Assembly: GCA_033439295.1 (NCBI GenBank)
Contig: JAVTLE010000011.1
Location: 1,674,082-1,738,081 of the forward strand
Reading direction: 5' to 3'
Origin: Deuterostichococcus epilithicus
Lineage: Eukaryota; Chlorophyta; Trebouxiophyceae; Prasiolales; Stichococcaceae
DNA: 64,000 nt
Under the pieces are notes generated by a model. The model was not told the DNA's origin. It made no database searches and was given only the letters and a program-made list of their open reading frames with translations. Position 1 is the first letter of the stretch, and the number at the start of each line of letters is the position of its first letter. Made by a program: the position numbers and the translations under genes. Below, piece by piece: positions 22,345 through 33,900 of the stretch.

Positions 22345-25198
22345 ATGGCGTCCATCAACACCCGCGGGTGAGGGGCGAGCTGCCATGCGCTGCCTGCCGC
22401 AGCCGGCTTGTGAAACGTGATGCTTTAGATCAACCACGTCTGTGGGGACCCATGTACTGATGCCCGTTGCGCTGATCGTACAGGTTCGTGACCCTCAGCA
22501 ACGTCTCGACGGACAAGCTCTCGGAGGGGCAGTCGTCGGACGTGTCCGCCAAGGCGAGTGCTGCACCTTTTCGCTTGCAGGATCACATGCGACGGTTTGG
22601 TCCCCGTCCGATAGCCGGGGACTCCAATAGCGCCGATCGCAGAGGCTTTGGGTGCTCTATGCGACAGCGGTGCCGCCGCGACGGTCGATGAGCGCGCAAC
22701 AGCGGAATTCGCGCCGCTTTCGTGCGCCAGCACAGGCCGCACTGGACACCGGTGTCTGCGCACCCCCGCCGCAGGCACCAGGCCGGCGGCCCGCGCAGCA
22801 ATATTTTTTTATTCCTGCCACACCGTCAGCTGGCACGGCTCTTGCAGTTGGGCAGCGGCGAGGTGGAACGGCTAATATATGCCTTCCGAACAGCTTCTGG
22901 ATGAGGACGACGCCTCGGCGATGCCAAGCCTCGTCGCGCCCTGGCGAGGGCCCTCGATGTCCCTGCCAGCTTTTATGCGTACAATGAGCCTGCAAACACG
23001 CTGCACAGCGTGGTCACGGGCTACTGCGGCTGCGAGCCTAGTCAGCGTGTCTTATCTCGGCCGTTTTTGGCTGACTCAGCTTCTCTAGCCGATCAACGCC
23101 TAGACGGCTGGGCTGGGGTTGCATTGCACGCCGTGCCCACGGTTTGTAAAGGGCGGTGCATGCCAGGTTGCTTTCGCCAGGGTCTCTCTGCAATTTGAGG
23201 CTTGATCAGGCAGCACACGTGTTCCGTTTTTTGCCTCGACCGCCCTCTTCGCACCTCGCAGGCTGCCTGTGCAGCACTGGCTGAGGCGAGCGGGTCAGAC
23301 GTCCTACTAGTGCTATAATTGAAACCACAGCTCAGTGCCGCCGGCCGCTCAGTTTCACAATTTACTTATCTTCTCCTGCAGGTCGGCGGCCGTGTGGACT
23401 ACCGCCAGAAGGTCAACGATGTGAACTTCGTGCTGTCAGGCACTGACGCCACCGCTCGCGACTACGAGTCTGTGCCGGCCGTCAAGGACGCCGTCATCAC
23501 CGCCGACACACACTTTAACGGCGAGTTTACCTTTCCGTGTCGCGCCCAACTCATGGGCAACACCCTTGCTTGAGCCTCGGCTCATTGCGCGTCCATGGTG
23601 CATTCATTTCCTTCAGAGCGCATGCTCATCCAAGGCATGCCGCTCCTGGCGCTGCGCGCGGATTGCGGGCAGGTCATCTGCCTTCTCAAACTTACGACTG
23701 ACACTGTTTGTGTCCCTGCCTACAGACCTGTCGGTGGGTCTGGGCTTCGACACTGGCACACAGGGCGCGCTCGCGTCGGTGGGCACCAGCGAGGGCCTCA
23801 CTGGCACCAACGTGCGCGTTGGTGGCAAGGACGTCACCGCCCGCGGTGCGTCATTTGACCTTCACACAGACGCCAATGCGGCTGTGATGGTGCTTTTTGC
23901 GTGTTTTCTGGAGCACTGGTGCAGCCTTTTGCCCCATCATGCGGTGCGGCTGCCATGCCTGTTCCAGGCAGGTGGCTTTGATGATCGGTGCACTGCATCC
24001 GTGCAGTCCATCCTACCACGCATCGCATGCGATACCGAGCTCACAGGCGCCTGCAGGCCCGCAACCTACTAGTATAAACTCATGCCCATTTGTCGTGCCC
24101 CTGCAGCCTGGTGGTTCCAGAAGGGCAATGCGGTCCGCACAGAGGCCACCATCAACCTGGACGCCAACAACAAGCTCTGGGGCGCGTGAGTGCCTCGCCC
24201 ATCACTTTGCCTACACCTGGCTCCGGTTTACCTTCGCAGTGCTCTCAAGCGTGAACCTTTCTGCCAGAACCTGATGGTCCTGCAGATGCAAGGCCGCACA
24301 CTGAGGGTTGTCCTGGCCTGTTGAATGTACTGAGGTGTGCAGATCCCTCTCCTTGCAGGTACACCTTCGGCTCGAGCGAGAACTCGGCCAACCGCACCTT
24401 TGTCAACATCAAGGAGCGTGAGGGCTTCATCATTGCGCCGTTCACTGCCAGCATCGCCAACCAGGCGGTCGCCTTCAGGTGCGTTCTGTTGCTGCAGCTC
24501 TGTCCTGCACCCACTGGCCTCACTCGTAACACCAGCTGCCATCCGACATCACATGCTGCCAGGTTCCACATGGCATGCTGACGTGTGATGTGCTTGTCCT
24601 ATCTGCAGCCACACGCGCGACGACGTCACCATCGACGCCGCATATGACATCGGCCGCAATGCTGCCTTCCTGTCAGCCGGCAAGCGCCAGAACGAGAAGA
24701 CCGCCATCAAGGTGATTGGTTGTCATAATGGGATGAGCGAGCATGGCCTTTGAATAAGCTGTGTCTGGCAGATGTGCCTGTTGCCGAAGAGCTTTCCTCA
24801 AGGCCTTGAGTAATTCCTGCTTTTTCTCTGTTGACTGCTGAAGCCCGTCTTCCTGCACCTCTCCTCGCTCTCCTCGCAGCCCTGATAACGTGCTTGCCAA
24901 TGTGCAGGTCGGCTACGCCTTCAAGGATGAGGTCGCCCTTGTCGAGCTTGCCCACAAGCAGAATGCGGATCTGCCTACCGTCAGGGTAAGCGTCGTGCCA
25001 TCCACGTGTACAAGTTTTCTCCCCCTTTTCATTGTCACCTCACATGTTCAGTCCAATGCGCACTCGCGCAACTTTGCGCCTCCTTGACTCACACTGGGCT
25101 CAATCTGGTTGCAGGTCTTCGTCAAGGCCGGTGCTGGTGCCGGCGGCGTGGGCAAGCCCAGCGGTGGCGTGATTCTCGACAAGTACTTCGATCTGTGA
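22345..25198 (+). CDS. Putative outer-envelope beta-barrel pore, OEP24-like
   Basis: Nine exons run 22345-22367, 22484-22553, 23382-23520, 23726-23845, 24107-24185, 24359-24478, 24609-24711, 24908-24985 and 25115-25198. They close in phase to 271 aa. The protein is made of alternating short strands (GRVDYRQKVNDVNFVLSG, DLSVGLGFDTGTQGAL, EATINLDANNKLWGAYTFG, DVTIDAAYDIGRNAAFLSAG, TAIKVGYAFKDEVALVELAH) with no helix-rich domain, as expected for a barrel. The order of the NLDANNKL, AYDIGRN and final VRVFVKAG strands resembles plastid OEP24, which forms a channel for triose phosphates and other solutes. I judge this by memory of the family only. Introns 2 and 3 both need GC donors (GCGAGT). Intron 2 is long, 828 bases, and might hide another exon. 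A TGTAA lies at 25514-25518. Confidence 0.6.
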
Positions 25199-25780
25199 AC
25201 ACCCTGACAGGAGAGGGTGAGCAGAGAGCCTGCGAGCAGCCTTGGGCACGCGGTGCCCACCGGAAGCTGTGCTTGCCCACAAGCACAGTCACATTGGCAG
25301 CACCTGCGCAGACAGACGGCCCCGTCTCGCAGCCTTGAACGGTGGTTCAGCACTGCAGCTCGTGTGGCAATATGGCTTTGAGAGGGGGCAACACCTGGTC
25401 GTAGCTTTGTCAGTCTGTCAGCTCGTTTTGCATTATGGGGGTTTTGCTGCTGGATACAGTGTCGCACCATCAGCAGCATCGGCACGGCATTTAGGTGTGC
25501 AAGTATGCTGCGATGTAAGCCCTGCTGTTGCAGTCCGGTGCCATCGTCACGATCTCTGCATTTGTTGTTAGGCCCTCTTGGAGGTCCCCATCACCGCGTG
25601 TGGCACATGCATTAAACGCTAAGACAGATTTGCCGTCGGCCCAACTGGATTTCCAATGGAGCCCTTCTCGCATGACAGCTCTGCAGCATGATGATACAGC
25701 ACCTTACTCCCCCTCCACTGGTGGCAATGCACTCTTCAACAGCCGCCATCAGGAGCGTCGGCGATTCGTGACACTGCTGC
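25199..25780. other. 3' flank of the OEP24-like gene, no gene seen
   Basis: No supported coding sequence. TGTAA at 25514-25518, about 315 bases past the stop, may be the poly(A) signal. Confidence 0.45.
25514..25518 (+). terminator. Putative TGTAA poly(A) signal for the OEP24-like gene
   Basis: TGTAA on the coding strand about 315 bases past the stop. Confidence 0.35.
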
Positions 25781-25794
25781 GGCAGTAATAGTCT

Positions 25795-25960
25795 CTGTGC
25801 CAGGCGGTGAACCCACCTCTAACGCAGCCGCCGCTGCTCCGCGCCGCGCCTCGCGGATGGCATCGAGCTGCTGCCACACTGCGGCACTGATGGCAGATCC
25901 TCATGCCCACTGTCCACCTCCGCGGGGCCGCTTGCCCTTGCATGCTGGCGCCGCCGTCGG
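25795..25960 (-). pseudogene. Decayed fragment resembling TIMELESS exon 25
   Basis: The stretch around GGATGGCATCGAGCTGCTGCC matches 28,310-28,460 inside TIMELESS exon 25 (the region coding AISSAARQRLDAIRAARRR) in the same orientation, with substitutions and small length differences. It has no intact frame and lies about 2 kb past the TIMELESS stop. It looks like a stray duplicated fragment of a host gene. Confidence 0.55.
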
Positions 25961-27165
25961 GCATGGACTTGGCTCACAGCTACACAATTGCTACGCCGCC
26001 CTTGCAAGTATGCCTTGCACCCGGCAAAGCTGCCTCGATCCCCATTATGCTGCCGCTGTGCAGAGTTACCCCTAGAGATAACAGGGGTGATTGCTTTCAT
26101 GCCGCAGTCTGCTGCTGATACCACCCGTGCACCCATTCTGCCCCGGTCTGTGCCATTCCAGCGCCAGCGGCTCGGCGGCTACAGCTGCACCTAGGCAACC
26201 ACTGATGTCAGCAATGTAGGGGCCGCCTGCGTCTGCGTCTGAGCCATATGCATGCAAACCGTCAAGGCGGATGTGCTGCAGCCAATACTGTCAACAAAGA
26301 CCTGTCGACCCCGCAGCGCTGCGCAATCACATGTGGTGCATGTGTGCACTGCCCAACATTGATCTGGCTGGCGGCGAGAGCAACGGCTTGGCGGCATGAC
26401 AATGGCGCATATCGCAGCGGCAATGGTCACAGATTCAATACCCGACCTGATATGTGACTTCGCGTCTTCACACTGTTCCTGTGGGCCTTGGGTGAGCAGC
26501 AAGCACCTGGGAGCCACCCAGCAGATACTGCGGCACGGCCCACGCATTTCTTATGTCCCGTATGCCAGCCGTATCGCAAGCACCACAGCCGAAAGTACAC
26601 TGGCGTCCATCTCGTGCGCCAGAGCGAGTGCGTAGATACCTCGCAGGCGCCTCTGCAGCTCTCGACTATTGCACTGACAGCTTCTCCAAACAACATTCAG
26701 GCAGCGGATGCAGTGGAGTTCATGGGAGCATCCGCCGTCCCAGCCGCCCCAGCACATGGATGCACGGCGCATCAGCGACTCGGCATGCCAGGATATCTGC
26801 ATTGACTCTCTGTCGTTGTCACCGACATGCAATCGCAGGGGTTCTTGCATCAGGCCGCGGCAAGACGTGGGCGAACCCACTCAGTCCTGCACACTGAGCT
26901 TGGCTTAGCATGCGCTCAACTGTGTGCACGAGTGATGGGATGGAACGGCGAACAAGACCTGCGCGTTCTTCAATGAAAGTTGTAATGCATGTTCTGAAAT
27001 GTTGTGTGCCCTGTGGGTCAGTGTGTGCCGTCTTCTGCTGCCGTGAACAGAGGGGAACCCGTTTTGCATGCTTCATTTTCAGCCTTGCATCACTCACGCA
27101 TCGCGCGCTCCTTTTTGCTTTGACTCGGGAGAATGTTTTCGTAACTCTCGCTGAAGAGCCTGGCG
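25961..27165. other. Intergenic, no gene seen
   Basis: I searched for upstream LRR exons to join with the LRR reading frame and found none. A short rRNA-like string occurs at 26063-26093 (see findings). Confidence 0.4.
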
Positions 27166-27528
27166 ATGGAGGACTGCAACTTGATGCAGCTGCCAAGCCC
27201 CTGGACCGCAGTGTCTGGGCTGCAGGAGCTGTTCCTTGCCCGCAACCGGATTAGAGCAATCCCGCGGCGCATTGGCGCTGCCGTCGAACTGCGGAAGCTT
27301 GACCTGAGCTGGAATTCAGACCTTGGTCCACTGACAGCTGTAGACAGCTGGCTGGCAGGCGCACTGAAGGTGCTGGGCCTGCGGCGAACGATCAACTCGT
27401 GGACGGCTCAAGAATGCCGATGGCTGACCAGCATTGCACGATCTCTGCCTGACCTGGAGCTGGTGCTAGAGGGCAAAACCTTCTCGCTGACTTCCTCGGA
27501 CCTGGGCCTTACCGCACACTACTTGTAG
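27166..27528 (+). CDS. Short leucine-rich-repeat protein or LRR fragment
   Basis: The frame of 120 codons contains two to three LRR units (LQELFLARNRIRAIPRRIGA, ELRKLDLSWNSDLGPL, LKVLGLRRT), then a non-repeat tail ending LTAHYL. The ATG has a reasonable context, but the preceding bases (CGCTGAAG then AGC CTG GCG) also read as an acceptor joined in frame. It could therefore be the last exon of a longer gene whose other exons I cannot find, or a relic. No signal peptide or kinase is attached. The gene converges on TIMELESS, whose stop is 395 bases away. Confidence 0.4.
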   Translation: MEDCNLMQLPSPWTAVSGLQELFLARNRIRAIPRRIGAAVELRKLDLSWNSDLGPLTAVDSWLAGALKVLGLRRTINSWTAQECRWLTSIARSLPDLELVLEGKTFSLTSSDLGLTAHYL

Positions 27529-27922
27529 CGAGTTTGACAGTTTGTTCTGATGCTGGGAATGTCACTTGGTATTCCTGACTGCGCATGAGCTCGAAGGAGT
27601 GGTACAGGCATCCTCAGAGCCTCGCAAAAGGACAGCTGCATACGCCACTGTGACTAACAGCAGAATGGATCCACCAGATGCACACTCCTGCCGTTGCTGC
27701 AATTTTCTGGCTCTTGTAGAGGGTAAGCCAGCAATCGATACAGTGTAAACTTACAGCAAGGATCTCAATGTCGCCAATCGCAGAAGGAGCTAATGATCTT
27801 CTTCTTTTGAGCCGAGAGAGCAACCCTCACCCACAACACTTGCCGCCACCCAAGGCTATGAATTGTGCAGCAAGCAGGTGGAGGCAGTGCTCCTGCGAAA
27901 AACGCAGGTTCCTGGGACCGCC
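27529..27922. other. Convergent 3' interval of the LRR frame and TIMELESS
   Basis: TGTAA motifs occur on both strands close together, at 27744-27748 (plus) and 27751-27755 (minus). They suit poly(A) signals for the two converging transcripts. No gene seen. Confidence 0.45.
27751..27755 (-). terminator. Putative TGTAA poly(A) signal for TIMELESS
   Basis: Minus-strand TGTAA about 170 bases past the TIMELESS stop. Confidence 0.4.
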
Positions 27923-30900
27923 TCAGAAGTCCTCCAAGTCCCCCAGCCCAGACGGCATTGGCGCCGGCGACGCCTCCGCTGCCGGCGATGCCTTCTTCAG
28001 CAGCCGGCGCTGCTTGGCAGGACGTGCGTCAGGACTGCAGACGGCAGTCGAGATTGTCGGTGCCAGGTCCACATCGTGTGCGCTGAAGTGGTGGGAAAAC
28101 TGTCTTCAAAGGCAAAGCTGTACACGCTGGCAGTCACTTGCTGTCAGCCAGCTTACAGGTGTGATGCGCGAGGGAACGTGACCGCGCACCCGGCTGGAGC
28201 GTTTGCAGCTGGTGACGCGGCCGCCGTGGGACTGGCTGCTGCAGCGGGTGGCGAGGCCGCTGTGCCCGGCGACACTGCCGCCTCGGCAGGCGCCGCAGCC
28301 GCCGACCCTGCCACGGCGCCGCAGCTCCTGCGCCGCGCTGCACGGATGGCATCGAGCCGCTGCCGCGCCGCGCTGCTGATGGCGACGCCCTCATGCCGCT
28401 GGCCGCCGCCGCTGTGCCGTCCGCTCGCTGCCGCGCCGCCAGCGGCCGGGCTCGCGGCTCCGCTGCCTGCCGGCGCCGGCCCGGTGCCAGCCTCAGTGTC
28501 CGAGCCCGGCTCCGCCTCCAGCTCCATCTCGCTGCCGCTGTCCGACGCTTTCGCCGCTGGTGGCGGCTGCTGCTCTCGTGCCGCCGCCCGCTTCAGTGGT
28601 CGCTTCGGCTGCCCCTGCTTCCGTGGCGCCTCGGCCCTGCCGCCGCGCCCGGCCGCGGCCGCTGCCGGGCTGGGCGCTCCTGCATCCGAGTCCTCGCCGT
28701 CGCTGGACCCTTCAGCAGAGACCGCAGCCGCGGCCGCCTCCGAGCCAGCAGCTGCGCCGGCGGTGCCGGCGCCATCTGGGTCGCCGATGGCGCCGCCTCC
28801 GTCAGAGTCCGGGCCGCCGGCATCGGAGCCGCCACTGAGGCTCATGCGCCTGAGCGCCCGCTTCCGGCCGCCGCCCTTCCCGCCGCCGCCGGCCGCCCGG
28901 CCGCCTGCCTTCCGCCGCTTCTTACTGGCCGGCTTGCCGCTGCCGGGCGCCGCGCCCTTGCCGCCCTCTGACCCCGATGCCGCGCCGCCCTCGGCGTCCG
29001 AGTCCGCTGCGTCCGAGTCCGAGCCGGAGCCGGCGTCGGAGTCGGAGCCGCTGCTGTCGCTGCTGCTGGCATCGGCCTGCAGCCGATTGCATTCCTCCTC
29101 ATTCTGACCCCTGCGGCTGTCCCGAGCGTCAGACTTGCGGCGTCTGCATGCTGGCCTCTCCCCGATTTCCTCTGGCAAGGCAGCCATCATGTGAGGCGCG
29201 CAGCAGGCAGCAGGGCAGGGGCTGCTGCTGAGAACGCACCCAGGCCGCGCCGCCCTTGTCGCGCCCGGCCTTCCGCCCGGTCGCCAGGCCCAGCTTCTTG
29301 AGGTGGCGGCCGATCTGGGCGCGCGTGAAGCGGAACTGCATGTCCGTGGCGATGCCCTCTAGCAGGTGCGGCCCGTCCTTGTTCTGCTCGTACGCCTCCC
29401 GCATCTCCCGCTCCTGCGACGGCACATGACCTTCATTTGCATGCTGTCCAGTTCACAGTTTCGGGGCTACAACGATGGTTCTGCTCATGTGCCTGCCGCA
29501 TCTCCCACTCCTGCGGCAGCGCGCGGCTCCGGTTGGCACTTGCTGAGACGCATGCAGAGATAGCTGCCACATTGTCTCACTGGGTTCCGTACGGGGCAGG
29601 TGCATCGGAGTCGAACCACGGCGCAGCAGGCAAGCCGCCGAAAGCTCCCCGCGGCGCTGGACTTAGAGCCTGGTGCAGTGGCCCGACTGCTTGAGGGCAA
29701 CTCTGCCCCATCCACATCACCCCCCAGCGCCCTCGTGTCACGCTGCACCTGTGCGACGGTGAGCACGCCGCGCATGAGGCCCAGCGCCTTGAGGTGGCGC
29801 GCCACAGCGGCCCTCTTCAGCCCCATGTCCGCCGCGATCGCCGCGGCCGCGCCGGGGGCGCCGCCATGGTCGTCCCATGCCGCCCGCAGCTTGGCCTCCT
29901 GTGGACGATGCACCGATTGATAGAGCGTCAGCATGCTTGTCCAGGAGACTTGTCCAGGTCTCGGAATGTGATTGCGAGAAGGTGTCACCGAGGCCCACGC
30001 AGGTGGTGTTCAAAGCAGGCCGGCCTGGGAGCGTGTGCAGTGAGCATACGCACTGTGCGCTGCAGCAGGACGCTCCGAGGGCTTGCAGCACCTCTTGGGC
30101 AGATGCTCAAAGGGCGTCTGAGCAGGGAGGAGCCCACGCTTAAGCAGGGCAGAGCGCTGCGCTCGCTCAGCTTCCTGCTGGGACACTGTGCTACCTGTGG
30201 GCAGGTCGGGCCAGGCAGGAACCGACTTCCTCGCGGTCTCTGATCTGTATCTGGGGGTGTTCCTTTCACCTTTGCTGGTGTGGTTCCGCACCTGGCCCTT
30301 GGTGAGCACGCCGCGCTTGAGGCCAAGCGCCTTGAGCCGCGCGCCGACGGCCGCCTTGCCAACGCCCGCGTCCAGCGCCGCGGTGATGGCGTCCAGGTAG
30401 CCCGCCCGCCCGCAGAAGCGCTCCCACAGCTCCACCAGCCGCTTGTCCTGGGTATCAAGAGCATCAGCACAAGGTGGTTTCAAAGCCAAACAGCAAGCTG
30501 GGCTGCTGGCTTTGCGTCCGCGAGTGGTGGGTTGCTGGCCAGGCAGCCTGCCAGCCCGCAAAAGCGCTCCTTAAGCTCCACCAGACGACTGACCTGCAGG
30601 CGAGATGTGACAGCACGCTTGCGGTTGGGTATTTGCCAGATATCATTGGGGTAACCACCATCAGGCGCCACCAGAAGCGCTCCCACAGCTCCACCCGCCG
30701 CGTCTCACACATTGAACCCTGTTCAGGAAGCTTGGGCTGCTGTCCTTGAGTGCAACGGAATCGCTGCCATGCATTCACGGAGAGGGCATTGCCAGCTGGG
30801 CAAACCCGCCACCTCAGGGCCATCAAGATGCCCGCCAACCCGAAACCTTGCAGGCGACGAATGGCGATTGGGTGCTCGCCTCAGATCCGCAAGCTCTCTG

Positions 30901-33900
30901 CACCAGCTGAGAAAATGCGCTGCACGCCAGCGAAGTGGTCAAGTGCGGCACCTGGTCGGCCGTGAAGCTGTGACTGCCGCGCGGCTGCGCTCTGCCGCCG
31001 CCGCCGCCTGCCTCCCCGTCCGAGCCATCGCCAAACGCCGCTCGGATTGCCTGGATGCGCGCATCGCCGCTACCATGCTCGATCTGCAGGCGTGCACCAG
31101 CCGGCAGTGGGCAGAAGGCGTTGCAGCTGCATGCCGCCTGCATCTCTGCAACACTCTTCCATGGAGGGTAGCCCGGAGCATGCCTGGCGTATACCTGCAA
31201 ACTTCTACCATGGAGGGCAGCACGGAGCATGCCCCATTGAGATTGTAGAGGTGCGTGGAGCATCAAGCAAGAAAGGCTTCATGTCTCAGTTGCCAGCTCA
31301 CCAAAGCAGACATGCGGCTGCAAGGCACGCCGAAACCTTGCTCCTGGTGGTGCAGCTGACCACCAGGTTATGGTTCGCCACCAAAGGCGCAGCTGAAACT
31401 CACACAACGTCGAAGCTCAAAGAGGCGCACCGACCACTGGTAGTCGTCGCGCACGAGTTCCGCGTCACGCGCGTTTTTCCAAAACAGCAGCTCCAGGAAC
31501 ACGAGGCGGCCAGCGCACTCCTTTGTCTGCGCCCGCACGAGCAAGCTCTATTTGTCAGAGGCATATAATGAGCAAACAAAAACTCATCAGCTGCACCAGG
31601 AACCTGAGGCGGCCGGTGCACTCCCTGACCTGCGGCCCCACATGCAGGGCTCAATGCAGCTGTCGGTTTCAGGCTGTTGATGGAAAGGATCGATCCGTCC
31701 TGGCTGCACCAGATCCTTCCGCACCTGCCATGAAAGCTGACATTGGCGATGTCATCGCCACACCACACACCAGCAAGCATGCGCATTGCGGCCGGTCGCG
31801 CCCAGCTGTGGCTGTTGTTCAATATCGCACACCTTGACCTGCCGATCTTCTGTTTTCCGCTTGGCTGCCGCTGCCGCCTCGTCCAAGGGGGCAGCACCGC
31901 CGCTGCCGTCGCCGCCGCCGCCGCCCAGCCACTCCTCTGCCTCCTCTCCTCCGGGAGCCGGCGCCTCCGCTGGTGCTGCAGCAGCAGCCGCGTCCAGCGC
32001 GGCCGCCGCCGGTGCGATGCGCGCAAACATGTTGCGCAGCACCTTTTTCACGAACAGCCCCACCTGCGCAGTGTCTCCCGCCATGATTTTCTCCTTCCCC
32101 AACAACTGCTGCTGGTTCGCAGATGGCCATTCCGACGCCAGCAGCCGGCTAACGAGAAGGATGGCTGCATACTGCCGCCTTGCCTCACCAGGAAGAAGAA
32201 TTTGAACAGAGAACATGCAATTATTTCCTTGTGTGATGAGACGAGTGTGCACACCTCGCGGCCGTTGGGGGAGCGCAGGAAGGGAACGTCTCCGCAGATG
32301 CGGTTGAACACGCGCAGCACCGTCAGCTGTGGCAGCAGCAACAACATGTCATGGTCACCCGGCCGGCCCGGCCAGCAAGTCGCTGTTTGCTTTAAGTGTT
32401 GTAAGCAACTGGCCGCCGCTGCAGGTGCGGCACCTCACTGCAGGTTGCTGCACAGGGCTTGGAGGTTGCAGCCGGGGCCTGCCTCACCGACCATTAATTG
32501 TCAAAATGCCACTTGCATGGGATCCACTGTCAGGCTGAAGCAGGGGGCGTGTGGTACAGCATGGACAAGGCAGTGTCGAAGGGCTCCTTCACTTGACTGC
32601 CGAATCCGTCTGTGTGAAGATGCACTGCGCTGCGGAAGGGGCGTGCCTGGTACAGCATGGGCTCCAGGTTGAGGCCGTGCACAGGGTGCGCGATGCGCTG
32701 CAGGAAGGAGACCAGGTGGTGGTTCGTCTCCCGCCCGTTGCTGGCGTAGCCTGGGGGACGTACGGGAGAGGAAATCTGTATGTTTGATGAATTGCAGAAA
32801 GGGTCGTTCGGTTGTTCCCCGTCACATGACAATTGCACGAAAAGGCGATGCTGTGGAGGTCCGTCATGAATGCGTGCCAGTGGCCAGTTGCGAGGAAGGA
32901 AGATGCGGTGCAGTTGCGGGTGGCACCATGTCCGTGCGGTTTGAGATGCCTCTGGCAGCGATACATCGCAGCGTTCTTTGCAGCCATGCGCTATGACCAG
33001 CAGCAGACATGGGCGCACGACAAGGGCCCTCATAGCATGAACAGGCTTGGTGCCATGCCGCAGCACTGGGGAAGCAGGGTGAGAATGGGGGGCAAGGTGT
33101 GTCAATGCGCTGCCTTCAGCATGCATGCAGACAATGTCAAGCCCACAAGCAGTGCTTCCCCCCCCCACCGGCAGGGGGCGCACCGTGCAGGAGCCAGGAG
33201 TAGAAGTGCACGACGGCGGGGAAGGCCAGCTCCTGCCGCACGCGCTGCTTCATATTGTACGCCACCTCCCGCGTCGCGCGTCGCGCCTCCTCCTGCATTG
33301 GCGACGAGGCTGTGTCATCAGCGTGTGCGATTACATAACACAGGAGGAGGCTGCCTCATCACAGGTGACCCACATCCCGAACCAGGACCTGTGCTGGTGG
33401 AGACGTGCACTCAGCTTTGTGTGTGCTGGCAGATTGCGAGGCGCCAGTGCTCATGGCACCGGGTGCTGATGGCGTCTGGAGACGTGCCACTGGCCAGCCC
33501 ACAGAGTGCCAGGCGGCGGTGTGCCGGAGCGTGCACCGGGGCGCTTGCACCAGGCAGCCGCAGTCGTGCGCCGCAGACGCGGGCCGAGCAGGTGTCCATG
33601 ACACGCAACGAGCAGCCACACAGCCGCAAGACGAGCACCTCCAGGCCGCCCGCGCAGGTCACGATTTCGAACTCAAAATTGATAGAGGAAAAACAATGAT
33701 TTTTCGAAAACACTCACCTCCTCCTCCGCAAAGGGGTCATGGCGGACGGCGCGCCGCGGGGCGGCCTCGTCGCCGCTGCCGGCGCTGCNAGCTCGGTCCT
33801 CGTCGCCGCCGTCCCAGCCCCGCTCGTCCGCCCCGTCCCGCTCCGCCGCATCGCCAGGCTTGGGCGCCCCCTTCCCAGCTGACCCGCTTCCGCCGTCGGC

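Noticed and set aside
27863-29107. 414-codon plus-strand open frame rich in Ala, Pro and Ser
   Set aside because: It is antisense to TIMELESS exon 25, whose minus-strand frame joins in phase with exons 24 and 26. The long open frame is a by-product of high GC.
29590-29625. tRNA-like T-loop (GTTCGACTCC on the minus strand)
   Set aside because: The flanking bases do not form a five-pair T stem, and there is no anticodon or acceptor stem around it.
33789-33789. Unread base in TIMELESS exon 15, considered as a possible frameshift
   Set aside because: Counting it as one base keeps the phase across exon 15, so it is a single ambiguous base.
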